Positions 23,151 to 33,594 of a stretch of DNA of 64,000 nucleotides are shown in pieces. The notes under the pieces were generated by a model. It searched no databases, had not been told where the DNA came from, and saw only the letters and a list, made by a program, of their open reading frames with translations. Within the stretch, counting starts at the first letter, position 1; each line of letters opens with the position of its first letter. A program made the translations under genes and the position numbers. Source of the stretch: Bettongia penicillata ogilbyi (Eukaryota > Chordata > Mammalia > Diprotodontia > Potoroidae); the NCBI GenBank assembly GCA_023548195.1, contig JAJHZJ010000421.1, positions 372,001 to 436,000 on the forward strand, given 5' to 3'.

Positions 23151-23188
<38 letters not shown>
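23151..23188. repeat. (AC)19 microsatellite
   Basis: Pure AC dinucleotides. Confidence 0.97.
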
Positions 23189-23192
<4 letters not shown>

Positions 23193-23501
23193 CATCAACT
23201 ATAAGTTCACTATCATTAGTAAATGTTACTTACTTTATATACTGGGATTAGATAAAGTTTAATAAACTGATAGTTTGCTAACCCTTATATTCCTAAACCT
23301 AAATGTAGCTGACCAATCTAGTTCTGAGGTATATAGGAATTTCCTAGTATATAAAAAGTGCAATTGGTGGCAACCATAGAGTCACTTCTGTCAGATAGGG
23401 CCTGACAATAGGCCAATCCTGACAGTATAAACCTTAGTACTTCCTGAAATATATGATAGTATATGTATATAATCTTTCAAGTACTACTAACAAATGAGAG
23501 G

Positions 23502-23504
<3 letters not shown>

Positions 23505-23554
<50 letters not shown>
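23505..23554. repeat. (AT)25 microsatellite
   Basis: Pure AT dinucleotides over about 50 bases; self-complementary and prone to cruciform extrusion and assembly error. Confidence 0.97.
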
Positions 23555-23556
<2 letters not shown>

Positions 23557-23955
23557 TAAATGTTGTACTAACAGGGATGATCCCCTCAAAAAATGATATC
23601 TGTTCTTATCACCAAATTCCCCATTTTCCTCTCCTTCTTTAACTCCCACAATTACTTCTTCTGCTCTACTTTACCTGTACACCATCATGCTCAAAATTTA
23701 TAACATAATTTTTCAGAATAACACCATACCAAGAATGTAGAAGTTTGAAATTCCACTCTCAGAAAATAAACTCCTGCTATCTCTACTTTCTTGGTTATAC
23801 AATATATAGTTATTCTTTATAGGATCACTGGTCCTTGGAGCCATCCTTATGCTGCAATTCCATATCCACAACTTATTTCATTTATTTCCATACTCAATCT
23901 TGACCCTGTAGTTGACTCCTCGGTTGAATCACAAGCTAGTCCCCTTGTCTTCAAG
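23555..23955. other. Unassigned non-coding sequence
   Basis: Nothing recognised. Confidence 0.5.
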
Positions 23956-24063
23956 TCCAGTCCAGTCAATAAACATTTATTAAGATCCTATTATGTTCTA
24001 GGAACTGTCCTAAGGACTAGGCATACAAATAAAAGCAGAAAGACAGTCCCTAAGAACCCTTTA
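23956..24063 (-). mobile_element. L2 LINE 3' terminus, antisense
   Basis: 'agtcaataaacatttattaa', 'gttctaggaactgtcctaag', 'aaagacagtccctaagaacc'. Cut off on its right by the L1 5' end at 24064. Confidence 0.82.
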
Positions 24064-25555
24064 GGGTGGAGCCAAGATATCCAAGCAGAGGAAGCACTAT
24101 AGCTGAACTCACCCAACATTCCACTCCAAATGATTTTAAAGTGACATTTTAAATCAAATTCCGGAATGGCAGAGTTAATAAAAGTTTAGGATAAGACAGT
24201 TTTTTCCCAGTCCAATAGAACTTAGGAATTCAGAAAGAGAGGTCTGGGACACTGAGGTAGGGGAAAACTGACAGTGCATGGGGCATTGTGGCATGCAAGC
24301 TGTGCTACTTGGCAGCAGTGAGAGCAGCAGCAGCAGCTTTGGGAACTCCCAAGATGAGGTGATTAAACAACTGCTAAGAAAGGGAGAGAGGACTCCTGTG
24401 CTAGCATTGGGTGAAAGATCAATGAGAGTTAAATAAATCCATTGCATTCACCAGAGTCAAGATCATAGTTCTAGGGTAGAAAGGGACACTTTCAGTTACC
24501 TGGGCCTGAGGCAAAGTGTATGCTTTTGGTCCCAATGGAAAAGATGGCCCTGAGGAGCAATATCACCTTGTGGTCCCAAGGGAGAAGGGGTCCTGAGGAG
24601 TAATAGTTTTGTGGATACCCACAAAAGATGAGAGGCTTTTCCTGGGTAAGGACCGCTGCAGAGACCAGTAGAGTGGTAACCACAACTTTTCCCAGATTAC
24701 AATACCTTGGTGGCACCAAAAATTTCCGGACTTCTAGAACTAGCTCTGAAAACAGAAGCACAAAAAAGGCTGAAGGTTAGAACAGTGTCCTCCCCAACCC
24801 ACCCACCCAACTCTCAGCACAGAGCCAAATCTTAACATATTAATTTCAATGTCAAGAAATAAGTTGGGAAAAAATGAGCAAGCTACAAACAAAAAAAGTA
24901 CCTGCTTATAAGAAAGCTACTATGGTGACAGGGAAAATCGAGATGCAATCTCAAAAGAATTCAAGTATGTCAAAACCACCATAAGCAAAGCCTCAGAGAA
25001 AAAGTGTGAATCAGACCCAAGTCCAATAAGAATTTCTGGAAGAGCTAAAAATGTTTTTAAAAATCAAAGTGGTCAAGGAAAAAATGGGAAAAGAAATGAC
25101 AGCAATGCAAGAAAATTATGGAAAATATTCTTAATAGAGGCACAAAAATACCAAATACCTTAAAAAGCAGAATTGACCAAGTGGAAATAAAGGAACAAAA
25201 GCCCACTAAACAAAACATAATTCCTAAAAAAAATCAGAATTGGGAAGAGGAAGCTAATGACTCCATGAGACATCAAGAAACAAGAAACAAAATCGAAAGT
25301 CTGAAAAATGTAGAATAGAACATGAAATATCTCATTGGAAAAAACAACTGACTTTGAATATAGATCAAGAAGAATTTAAAACTACTAAAACCACCTGAAA
25401 GCCATGGTCAAAGGAAGAACCTCAATGTCATTTTCAAAAATTTATAAAGAACTTGCCTGACATCCTAGAACTAGAGGTACAATAGAAATAAAAGGAAAGA
25501 GATCACTAAATAAAAATTCCCAGAATATTATAGCTAAATTTCAGGGCTTCTTTTG
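24064..25555 (+). mobile_element. L1 LINE 5' segment: complete 5' UTR start and part of ORF1
   Basis: Begins 'gggtggagccaagata', the conserved first bases of marsupial L1, runs through about 780 bases of 5' UTR, then ORF1 from 24849. Identity to L1 stops at about 25555 in mid-ORF1, with no ORF2 or 3' UTR following. L1 copies are normally truncated at the 5' end, so the lost 3' end implies a later deletion or rearrangement. Confidence 0.78.
24849..25555 (+). pseudogene. L1 ORF1 relic, truncated
   Basis: Start codon at 24849 gives MSRNKLGKNEQATNKK, then a stop (TAA at 24909) after about 20 codons. Lysine/glutamate-rich coiled-coil sequence follows in shifting frames, including an open stretch 25118-25318 (KSRIDQVEIKEQKP, NDSMRHQETRNKIESLKNVE). 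After about 25330 the RRM region is seen in broken form (ctcattggaaaaaacaactg; ctgaaagccatggtcaaag). The C-terminal domain is absent. It once encoded the L1 RNA-binding protein and is now non-functional. Confidence 0.75.
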
Positions 25556-25815
25556 TTATAGGAAAATGCTGAAGCAAAGGTGTCCATGAATTCAGATGTG
25601 ACTGAACCAACTTTCTCATGTAAAGGAATATTATTGCAGTAACAGAAATCACAAAAGAGTTGGAAATTTATCAAAATCTTGGAAAACGTTTATGAATTAA
25701 TTTAAAGTGAATCAAGTATATCATCCTAGCCATAAAGCAGTCTACATTTGGACCTTTGAGTTTTCATCTCATTTTTCTCATTCCTTCTACTGCTTAATTT
25801 TTTTGAAAAAAGTTG
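25556..25815. other. Unassigned spacer between L1 and RTE relics
   Basis: No family recognised. The junction at 25555 is where the L1 was cut. Confidence 0.5.
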
Positions 25816-26515
25816 TCTATACAGAGTGTTTCTACTTCACCATTTAGTCCTTCCTCAACTTTTCTCCATTCCATTGCAACAGCTGCAAATGATCTTGGTG
25901 GTGTTGTCCAGTTGTCCAATCGTATCTGTCTCTTTCTGGTCCCATGGACCATTACATTCCTGACTCTTATATCCTCCATTATTGTCCCCAGATCTGTCCA
26001 AGTTCATGTTCTTTGCTTACATGAACCATCTGTCCAACATTATCAATTTCATCCTCTGTCATTTCTTTCTTTCATTTTCAATCTTTCCCAACATCAGGGT
26101 CTTTTCTAATACATCCTTCCTTCTGATTATGTGAACAAAGTATTTAAGCTTCAGTTTCAGAATTTGACCTTCCAATGAAGAGTCTGAATTAATTTCTTTA
26201 CATACTGACTGATTTGATTGCCTTTGCTGCCCAAGGAACTCTCAAAAGTCTTCCCCAGGACCACAATTCAAAAGTATTGATTCTGAGGTGCTCAGTTTCC
26301 CTTATAATCTAACTCTCACAGTCATATATTCCTACTAGAAAAACCATCACTTTAACTGTATGGACTTTTTTTGACTCTCTGCTCTTCAACATGCTTTCCA
26401 GATTTGCCCTAACTTTCCTTACAAAGAGCAAGTATCTTTTAATTTCATGGCTGCAGTTGCCATCTGCACTCAACTTTGAGCCCAAGCATATAAAATCTAA
26501 CATAACTGAAGGAAC
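25816..26515 (-). mobile_element. RTE-clade LINE (BovB-related), antisense, 3' part
   Basis: Read antisense, 'cttcaacatgctttccaga', 'ctttccttacaaagagcaag', 'atttcatggctgcagttgcc' and 'atctgcactcaactttgagc' match the 3' coding part of RTE/BovB elements. The left half (25816-26280) carries the final coding segment in decayed form. No (CA/TG)n-type 3' tail or upstream endonuclease was seen. Confidence 0.82.
25816..26515 (-). pseudogene. RTE reverse transcriptase C-terminal relic
   Basis: The minus-strand frame 26503 to 26309 reads LGSKLSADGNCSHEIKRYLL, then SMLKSRESKK and VHTVKVMVFLVGIYDCES. These are the RTE-clade markers 'FLGSKI..DG.CSHEIKRRL', 'LDxxLKSRxI' and 'VKAMVFPVVMYGCESW' just downstream of the reverse transcriptase core. 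In the family this end of the polyprotein follows the thumb region. Further left, 'LKLKYFVHIIRRKD' and 'LEKTLMLGKIE' type words are visible in another frame. Shifts and stops break the frame; no endonuclease domain is present. Clearly a fossil. Confidence 0.82.
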
Positions 26516-26633
26516 TGCATAAGAAGAAATGATGTACTAATTGCCATACTTGATGGACATACACACATATGTATGTATATATGTGACTGTGTAAAATCAC
26601 AGATACGTATATATGTGTACATATAAACATGGT
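26516..26633. repeat. TA/CA/TG-rich patch before a SINE
   Basis: Degenerate ATAC, GTAT and ATAT units at about 26557-26625. Confidence 0.6.
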
Positions 26634-26862
26634 TTGTAGTTGTTTAGTCTTTTTCAATCATGTCTGATTCTTCGTGACACCATTTGGGGTTTCTCTTGGC
26701 AAAGATGCTAGAATGACTTGTCGCTTCCTTCTCTAGCTCATGTTATAGATGAGAAAATGAGGCAAAGGGTTAAGTGACTTGCCAAAGGTTACATAGCTAG
26801 TAAGTATTTGAAACCATATTTGAATTCGGACCGGTACTGTATTCTCTATGTCACCTACCTAC
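26634..26862 (-). mobile_element. Marsupial tRNA-type SINE, antisense
   Basis: 'gtagttgtttagtctttttc', 'ttcgtgacaccatttggggt', 'ttctcttggcaaagatgcta', 'ttaagtgacttgccaaaggt', 'acatagctagtaagtatttg'. Full family order. Confidence 0.9.
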
Positions 26863-26864
26863 AT

Positions 26865-27007
26865 CTATAACTATATTTATATCCATATCTAGAGAGAGAG
26901 AAAGATAGTTGGTAGATAGATAGGTAGACAGATAGATAGAGAGATAGATTGTATAGATATCTATATATTTATATCTCTGTGGAACAAGGCAGGGAGGGAA
27001 GGAAAGA

Positions 27008-27066
<59 letters not shown>
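26865..27066. repeat. GATA-type and (GA)n microsatellite block
   Basis: ATAG/GATA and AGAC units at 26880-26970, then pure (AG) repeats at about 27010-27066. The 89-codon minus-strand frame here is a serine/leucine repeat artefact. Confidence 0.95.
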
Positions 27067-27068
<2 letters not shown>

Positions 27069-27440
27069 TTTTTAATCCCCTTGACGTTTCTGTAGCTACT
27101 AACAATATGGGTCCTCTCAATATACTTTCAGAAATCTAATTTACCCCAATACCTCTAATTACATATTTAGTAGTATATATCTTTAGTCCTGATAATTTTC
27201 CTCTATTTTAGATATTCAGTTCTAAGTTTCTAATTTATTTTTTCATCAGAAATGTTATTTTTTATGTTTTTTCTATTTATTTTCCAGTGTGCAATGTCCT
27301 CTCTCCCTCCCCCAATAACCTTTTTTGGGACAGGAAATGTTTTAATATGTCTCTATAATTTGGGTTACACTTAGACTATCTATCTTGCAGCTATAAGGTT
27401 TTGTTTGTTTTTGTTTTTGTTTCTTTGTAGAGTTTTTTGC
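27067..27440. other. Unassigned AT-rich sequence
   Basis: Nothing recognised. Confidence 0.5.
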
Positions 27441-27444
27441 ATAT

Positions 27445-27580
27445 TTTTTCTTCTTTAGAATGTGAGCTCCTTATGAGCAGGGAATATGTTTTTTACCTTT
27501 TTTTTTTTTTGCAGCCCCAACTATTAGCAAATTGCATGACACATAGTAAATGCTTATTAAATGTTGCTACCTGAGTTTAA
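27445..27580 (+). mobile_element. L2 LINE 3' terminus, sense
   Basis: 'agaatgtgagctccttatga', 'gcagggaatatgttttttac', 'catagtaaatgcttattaaa'. Confidence 0.85.
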
Positions 27581-27689
27581 AGTAGGAACTTAAATAGTTG
27601 CTGAAGTATTACATGAATGGATAATTGGTAGGCATTATGAACTATAAACAAAATTAGATTTATTATCTTTCTTACTAAATCAGCTCCTC

Positions 27690-28135
27690 CTTTACCATCT
27701 GTATTTGTGATGCTACTATTCACCTTGAATCACATATTATAAACTTTAGAGTTTTCCTTGATTTTTCTTTCTGCTTTTCTAATATAGAATCAATAAGACA
27801 CTTAAGAAATACTTGCTCCTTCCCTCTCATTTATAATTTCTCTTGAAACTGATCCTACCTCTCTACTTCCACTGCCACTAATGGACTACTGCAAAAGAGT
27901 CTTCTTAAAAGAAGTTCTCACTTATTCTCAGCTTTCTCCAATCTGTATTTTAAATTGCTGCTTATGTAACTCCTTTGTTCACATGCCTTCAGTGAATCCT
28001 TATTGCCTAAGAAGAAAACCACACATTTCTTTCTGTGGAAATAGATGCCCTTCACAATCTGGCACATTTCCGATTTTATGTTATTTCCCTTCATGTTTCA
28101 AACTTACTAGACTATTTTGGACCTGCAAACGTGTA
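27690..28135 (+). mobile_element. L2 LINE fragment, end of ORF2 and 3' UTR, sense
   Basis: 'gccactaatggactactgca', 'ttgttcacatgccttcagtg', 'aatccttattgcctaagaag' and 'gcccttcacaatctggcaca' are the L2 3' order. The terminus is missing. Confidence 0.75.
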
Positions 28136-28139
28136 CTCT

Positions 28140-28245
28140 ACTCTCAAAACATCACAGAATGTCTGAATTGGAAGAGACCTCACAGGTCAAACCATTCATC
28201 TCCTATCTGAAAAATAACATTCTTTACATCATTCAATTAGCTAAT
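28140..28245 (+). mobile_element. CR1/L3-like LINE fragment
   Basis: 'atcacagaatgtctgaattg', 'gaagagacctcacaggtcaa' and 'accattcatctcctatctga' follow the CR1/L3 3' pattern. Confidence 0.55.
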
Positions 28246-28410
28246 GTTATCCTAGGGTGCTTAGCTATTCAGTACAATATACCAACCATATCTTATGTGC
28301 CAGAAACTAGGGTAGGTCTTGGAAAAACTAAAGACATAATATGCCTGTCCTCAAAGACTGCTGAGGAAAAACAAGATGTAAAGAATTAAATAAGTGCAAC
28401 ATATATACAA
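28246..28410 (-). mobile_element. L2 LINE 3' end, antisense
   Basis: 'accatatcttatgtgccaga', 'aactagggtaggtcttggaa', 'atgcctgtcctcaaagactg' are antisense L2 blocks. L2-like sequence may resume at 28955. Confidence 0.6.
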
Positions 28411-28619
28411 AATAAATGTACAGTAAGTAATATGTGGAGTAGAGTAGTAGTTATCCCTTCCAAATTGTGCCTTTTCCCATAATAATTTAGGTATATTGCC
28501 AGTTGGCATAAATACTTAAATGGAAATTTTTCAAAAGTTACATCTTCCAACTCAATTTCCACCCCTGTAATAGGAGGCAATCCAAATCCAAAGCCAATTC
28601 TACCTTTAAATCTGTGGTC

Positions 28620-28835
28620 CACACCATTTTTAAATTTTTAAAAAAAAATAATTTATGGAATAAAACAAGTATTTCCATAACATAGTATGTTAAAAATATG
28701 ATTGTATATGAGGTGTCATATCTACTATGCACAACTTGCTATTCTTTTCAAATATACAACAAAATTATCATACAAATTTCCCTTTTCTTCCTCCTTTTCC
28801 TCCCTATTTTTAATTTTTCAATATACCTTTATGGA
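28620..28835 (-). mobile_element. L1-type 3' UTR fragment, antisense
   Basis: 'tggaataaaacaagtatttc' and 'cataacatagtatgttaaaa', then 'acaacttgctattcttttca' and a pyrimidine-rich stretch. The same block starts the large antisense L1 at 61780, which is the reason for the assignment. Confidence 0.6.
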
Positions 28836-28954
28836 GACTTACTCTGTGAATGCTATTGCAAAAACCAAAGAAGCTATAAAGATTATGATGACAAATTGCC
28901 CACTCTAAGGATCAACACACACAATCCTTCCCAGAACAAAGCTGAGTAGGACAA

Positions 28955-29105
28955 GGATATAGCTGTGGAACAAAACAAAGAGTTCACAGGGAAGTACAAT
29001 TAATTCTGACTAAGGAAAATTAAAGAAGATTCCCAAAAGGAGATGGAATTTGAGATGAACCTTAAACAATGGTCCAAAGGTGGAGGTATTTCTGTGTGAG
29101 CAGAA
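28955..29105 (-). mobile_element. L2 LINE fragment, antisense
   Basis: 'gagatggaatttgagatgaa' and 'ccttaaacaatggtccaaag' resemble the antisense L2 segment just upstream of the 3' end. Confidence 0.5.
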
Positions 29106-29200
29106 TCATTCTATATAAATGAGATAATATTTGTAAAGCACTTAGCATGATACCTGACGCATTACAGACAGCTGCATTAAGGGCTTATTCCCTCCTTTTC
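29106..29200 (+). mobile_element. MIR 3' end, sense
   Basis: 'aatgagataatatttgtaaa' and 'gcacttagcatgatacctga' match the MIR tail. Confidence 0.65.
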
Positions 29201-31679
29201 CCCTTCCTCTAGTTAGCATATTGGAACCAGGTTCAAAATGTTCCCAAGATCTCCAAAGCACTTTTGTTAAGCCTCACCATGACTATTCCAGAAGCACAAT
29301 CCCCAGCTTCTTCAACAAATGCAATTGCCTCAGCAGCACTCGGAGCACATTAATAAAAACCGGGCTTAATGACCTGTCCTCCTTTACACTTTTTTCTTTT
29401 GTTGTTTTGTGATAGGCTCTCTCCTCTAGCCTTTCCCCTTCTTTTTGTCTGATGCCTCCTCCCTTTTCCTAATCTCTTCTCTCCTATGTCTAGTAGCTAT
29501 TGCATAGAAATATTCAGCCTTGCTATAAGATCATTGACCTTGTTGCACTTAAGTGAGTAACCCTTTTGTATGGGACAAATCAGGTATACCCACAGCAAAC
29601 TGAGGTAAAAAGGGATTGTCCAGACAACAGGTCCAAAAGTTTATCTTTTATTGGATCACTGATCTTCTTCCTGCCTTTCTCTACCATAGCCTAAAGATTA
29701 TTTTGCAAGTGATAGCTCCTAGAGCCTAAGTAGGTCATGATTTCCCACCCACCCACTCCCTCCAAATTTATTTGTATCCTTATCTCTCCAGCGACTTCGA
29801 TGCATATCTTCCCTTAGTTCTCCTTTCCACTGATGCCCCTGAATGTCTAAACTAAAGCTACCAAGAAGTCTTCCCATATGACACTTAAATGCACAAAAGG
29901 CTTTTTGCTGTTATCATCATTTGCTTGACTGCATCTTTTGTAGCTGTCTTGAAGTTCCCAAAAGACCTACATTAGACAAGAACATAGCAGCATTTGGGGA
30001 ATGGTCCTTAGTTTTTTGGTGGATCACATAAAAATATCTCTAATGCCTGGAATTCATATATAGAACCACAAAAGTTCAAGTCAGTACTTGTGTTAAAAAA
30101 AAAGGTAACTAAATGATCCTACCTTATCAACATACTCTAGCTATCCTTGGTAGTTCCTATTAAAATGAGATATTTTCTCAGTGAATTTTATTTTCCAGTC
30201 ATATTTTTTAAATACTCCAAAATTAAAATTTGTTCTTTTTCTAAAGTAAAATTAGCTCATTTGAATCTTATGGAGGTTAATCCTAATCACATCTTGTCTT
30301 ATGTCCCTTAAGGACAGAAACTGTTCTATCAAATTTAACCCATTTTGGGTCTTTGGCATCTTTTTTCCCTATTTTTCAAATTTCCCCCAAGAACTACATA
30401 TATAAAAGCCACTATTAATGCAGTATATAGGGAATGTCAGTAACAGTATAGAACTATTTATTTTCTCATGCAAAGAAAGCAAATATAAGTACCTATCTGT
30501 TTCTATAAGAATGCGAGGCATTATATGTTTTTATTTGTTTGTTTTTCATACACAGAATTGAAATTATTCAATTTTAATAGGAAAACCACTCATTGCTTTA
30601 GTCACCTCAGATGAAAGAGTGGAAATTCCTTCAACTTCTAGGAAAATGACTTGGTGCAGGATGGGAAGGACAGAGAATTGGAAAGGAAGACGCTTAATCA
30701 GATCATTTCCTTTCAACCTTATTAAATTTCATTAATTTGAATCAAGTAACCATGGAAATTGAGAATAAAAATTCAATTTTAAGTGGAGAGTTTATCATAT
30801 TGCTACATTTAAGCTTAAATAGTTTGGGAAGTAATGTGAAATGCAGTTATTAAAACAATTTAGCAGGTTTTGCCTTCAGATGGAGTCAGAGGCATCAAGT
30901 TTAAGTTTCTAGTGTGCACAAGAAATATTACAAAAATATTTTTTGACATAAATAGGTGACATGGGGAGACAAAGTGTGCCCAATTCATTTTTAAAATAAC
31001 TCTCAGTCAACTCATGTTAGGAAATACCAATTTAATCTCAACTCACCATTCGTTATAAGTCAATCATGAATCAGAGTGGTGTAAAGACTTTTCCCCACAA
31101 AAATGAAACTTGCAGATTTTCTTCCATTGTCTTTGGAGAAAAAAAAGAATGATTGAAAATACTGATATATTTTTACATGTAAGCTCCATTTGGAAAGTTT
31201 TAACTTAAAAAGGAAAAAAAACAATTTCCTTCTGCCAAAAAAGAGGAATTAGCACAAAGCATCTAGCAGGAGTTGCGAAACTTTTCAAAATTACAGCAAA
31301 TTTATGATCATTAAAGAAATGCAATCATTTCCCCAAAACTTATAAAATGCATACATTTGGAAAAACTTTTAAAGTTTAGAATGACTTGTCCAGAATCCTT
31401 GCTCCATCAATTCAATGTCTGTGAGCTTCATATTTAGATATATGATTCCTTAGATATGAAGCTTTCCTTTATACAGAGTGAGATTAGGGCTTTGCACTTC
31501 ATTCTCCACTTTCCACCTACAGTGCTGCTTGGTTTGAACTCCAAACAAGAGATTCATGAGTTAGGTATTCTTTGGGTCCCTCCAAATTCCCTTTTCCAGA
31601 TTTATTCTTTGTGTTGTCTTTCCCCATTTGACTTGGTTCTCGGCAAACTATATAATCACTGAAGTGATTGATCTTAAAA
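29201..31679. other. Repeat-poor non-coding block, about 2.5 kb
   Basis: No transposon or simple repeat of note and no coding frame. Sub-blocks at 29221-29365 and 30690-30860 have a clean, non-repetitive look and AT-rich homeodomain-like words (TTAATG, CATTAAT), making them candidates for conserved non-coding DNA. That is inference only. Confidence 0.5.
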
Positions 31680-31799
31680 ATGGAAGAGGTAAACTAATCG
31701 AGCCCTTTTATTTTGTATGTAAAGAAATTGAGGTCCAATGAAGCTATGTGATGATCATTACAACTTAGGTTTCATCATGAAATTCAGTAATCTTTCTAG
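31680..31799 (-). mobile_element. MIR-like fragment, antisense
   Basis: 'aaagaaattgaggtccaatg' after 'taatcgagcccttttatttt' resembles antisense MIR. Confidence 0.5.
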
Positions 31800-32050
31800 G
31801 AGATATACTGTATATGCCAGTCTTGGAGTCAAGAAAATCTGAATTAGAATACTGACTCATTTACTGACTATGTGACACTGGGCAAGCCACTGAACTTCAA
31901 AAATCTAAGTTAACCTCTGCTGTAAAACAGAGATAATTAGAATATTTACCTTACAAGATTGCTATGAGAATTGAATGTGTTAATATATGTAAAGCACTAT
32001 GCAAACTTTAAAGCATTACAATCATTAATTATTATTGTGGGCCCCTTCCA
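31800..32050 (+). mobile_element. MIR, sense, full length
   Basis: 'cagtcttggagtcaagaaaa', 'actatgtgacactgggcaag', 'ctgtaaaacagagataatta', 'gattgctatgagaattgaat', 'gtaaagcactatgcaaactt'. Confidence 0.85.
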
Positions 32051-32184
32051 ACTCATCCTATAATGCTAGGAACTAAGTTATATTTATGATGGAATTAAAA
32101 AAGTATATATTGAGTAGTTAATAAGGAGGCAATGTCTTTTCCTACACTGTTAAGCTTTAAATGGATATGAATAGGAACAATTTT

Positions 32185-32455
32185 CCATTTCAATTCAATT
32201 CAATCAACATTTATTAAGTGTTTCCTGTATGCCAGGTATTGTACTAAGCCCTGGGGATACAAATATAAAAAAGACAGTCCCTGCCCTCAAGGAACTTACA
32301 ATTTAATGAGTGAAGATAATATATGAAAAGTAAAAAGTAGAGGAGGAAAGTGGATGGTGGAAAAGTCACAGAAGTCCAAATCCAGTACAGCAGGATGGGA
32401 AATGAGGAAATGTCTAAGGAAATGTCATTCCACCCTCCAATCAATGGGACAGAGG
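32185..32455 (-). mobile_element. L2 LINE 3' end, antisense
   Basis: 'attcaattcaatcaacattt' is the terminal short repeat. It is followed by 'tgtatgccaggtattgtact', 'gccctggggatacaaatat' and 'ctgccctcaaggaacttaca'. The best-preserved L2 terminus in the window. Confidence 0.9.
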
Positions 32456-32539
32456 ATATAACTATAACAAATGGTCATCTGCCTATAATGTACCACCTAG
32501 ATTGATGAGTAACTTACAACCTTCTGAAGCCAGCCCATT

Positions 32540-33120
32540 TTTCCTTGGAATAGCTCTAATTGTTAGAAAGCATACAGTTAAAATCTACCTTTCTGTATCT
32601 CCTACCCATTGTTCTTAGTTTTACCCCCTGAAACAAAGCAAATCAAACTAATACTTTTTCAAAATATTGACCCTTCAAATAATTGAGCAAGGCTGTCAAG
32701 ATTTGCCCTTGTCTCATGATTTATCTTTAGGTTAAATATTCCTAGCCCTATTAGCTACATGGCACAGTAAATAGAGTTCTGAATAGAGGATCTGCATTCA
32801 ATCCACCCTCAGACATTTGTTAACCATGTGATCCTGAGCAAATCCCTTAACTTCTCAATTCACTCATTTGCAAAATGTGGACAATGAAAACATTTACTTT
32901 CCATGGTTGTTGGGAGGATAAAATGAAATAATATTTGAGAAGCACTTTGAAAACCTTTAGGTGATTGATAAATACATGCTAGCTATTTATCGAATCCATG
33001 GATTGCCCAGTTTGCAATTCCCTCACCATCTTGGTTGACCTATTCTGGATATCTCTATTTTGATCATGTATTTTTTTCCCCTATAATGTGACACTTAGAA
33101 TTTAACCCAACACTCCTGAT
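32540..33120 (+). mobile_element. CR1/L3-like LINE 3' part, split by a MIR
   Basis: Left part: 'ctcctacccattgttcttag', 'ttgagcaaggctgtcaagat', 'taggttaaatattcctagcc'. Right part (from 32990): 'tcaccatcttggttgaccta', 'ttctggatatctctattttg', 'aatttaacccaacactcctg'. The pattern matches CR1-clade 3' ends (lead-in 'ctaaacatcccc', then 'ttctggacactctc', then 'aactgaacacaatactcca'). The MIR at 32755-32985 separates the halves. Confidence 0.65.
32755..32985 (+). mobile_element. MIR, sense, nested in CR1/L3
   Basis: 'gctacatggcacagtaaata', 'aaccatgtgatcctgagcaa', 'cttaacttctcaattcactc', 'gttgttgggaggataaaatg' and 'gagaagcactttgaaaacc'. Confidence 0.85.
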
Positions 33121-33174
33121 ATGTATTTCATGGCATGTCTACCTTTCCAAATGCATTCATTTAATATTTATTAA

Positions 33175-33330
33175 TTTCCTCCTTCTACCTAAAAAGATGT
33201 CAGATATTGAAATGTTAAGTGATTTTTCAAAGGTCACATATCTAATATGAGTCAGAGATGAGACTTGAATCCAGGTCTCCATTTTTTGATGACTGGTTCT
33301 CTATCGACTCAGCCATTGCTAGCTTTCTAA
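33175..33330 (-). mobile_element. MIR fragment, antisense
   Basis: 'gttaagtgatttttcaaagg', 'gagacttgaatccaggtctc', 'ctctatcgactcagccattg'. Confidence 0.78.
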
Positions 33331-33429
33331 GAGTTTAAGATACAATATCTCTCCTTATGAAGCTTAAAGTTCCTTCCCTAACTGACCCTCATGCAACTTT
33401 TCTATTTTCTTTTAGAAATCTGGCTTTTT

Positions 33430-33535
33430 AGAAGAAAATGACTTTAGAGATCATATGTAATCCAAATCCTTCACTTTACACTTGAAGAAAGCAAGACTCA
33501 CAGAGTTTGACTTGCCTACAGATGCCAAATTCTCT
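33430..33535 (-). mobile_element. MIR-like fragment, antisense
   Basis: 'gaaaatgactttagagatca' followed by 'cttcactttacacttgaaga' and 'gactcacagagtttgacttg'. Confidence 0.55.
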
Positions 33536-33594
33536 TTGATGTAAAACTTTGTAATTTAGAAAGACATTTTGCTTGCAACAACTCTATGAACTGT

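Noticed and set aside
26851..27120. Minus-strand SLSLSL repeat protein
   Set aside because: Pure (AG)n microsatellite read in reverse.
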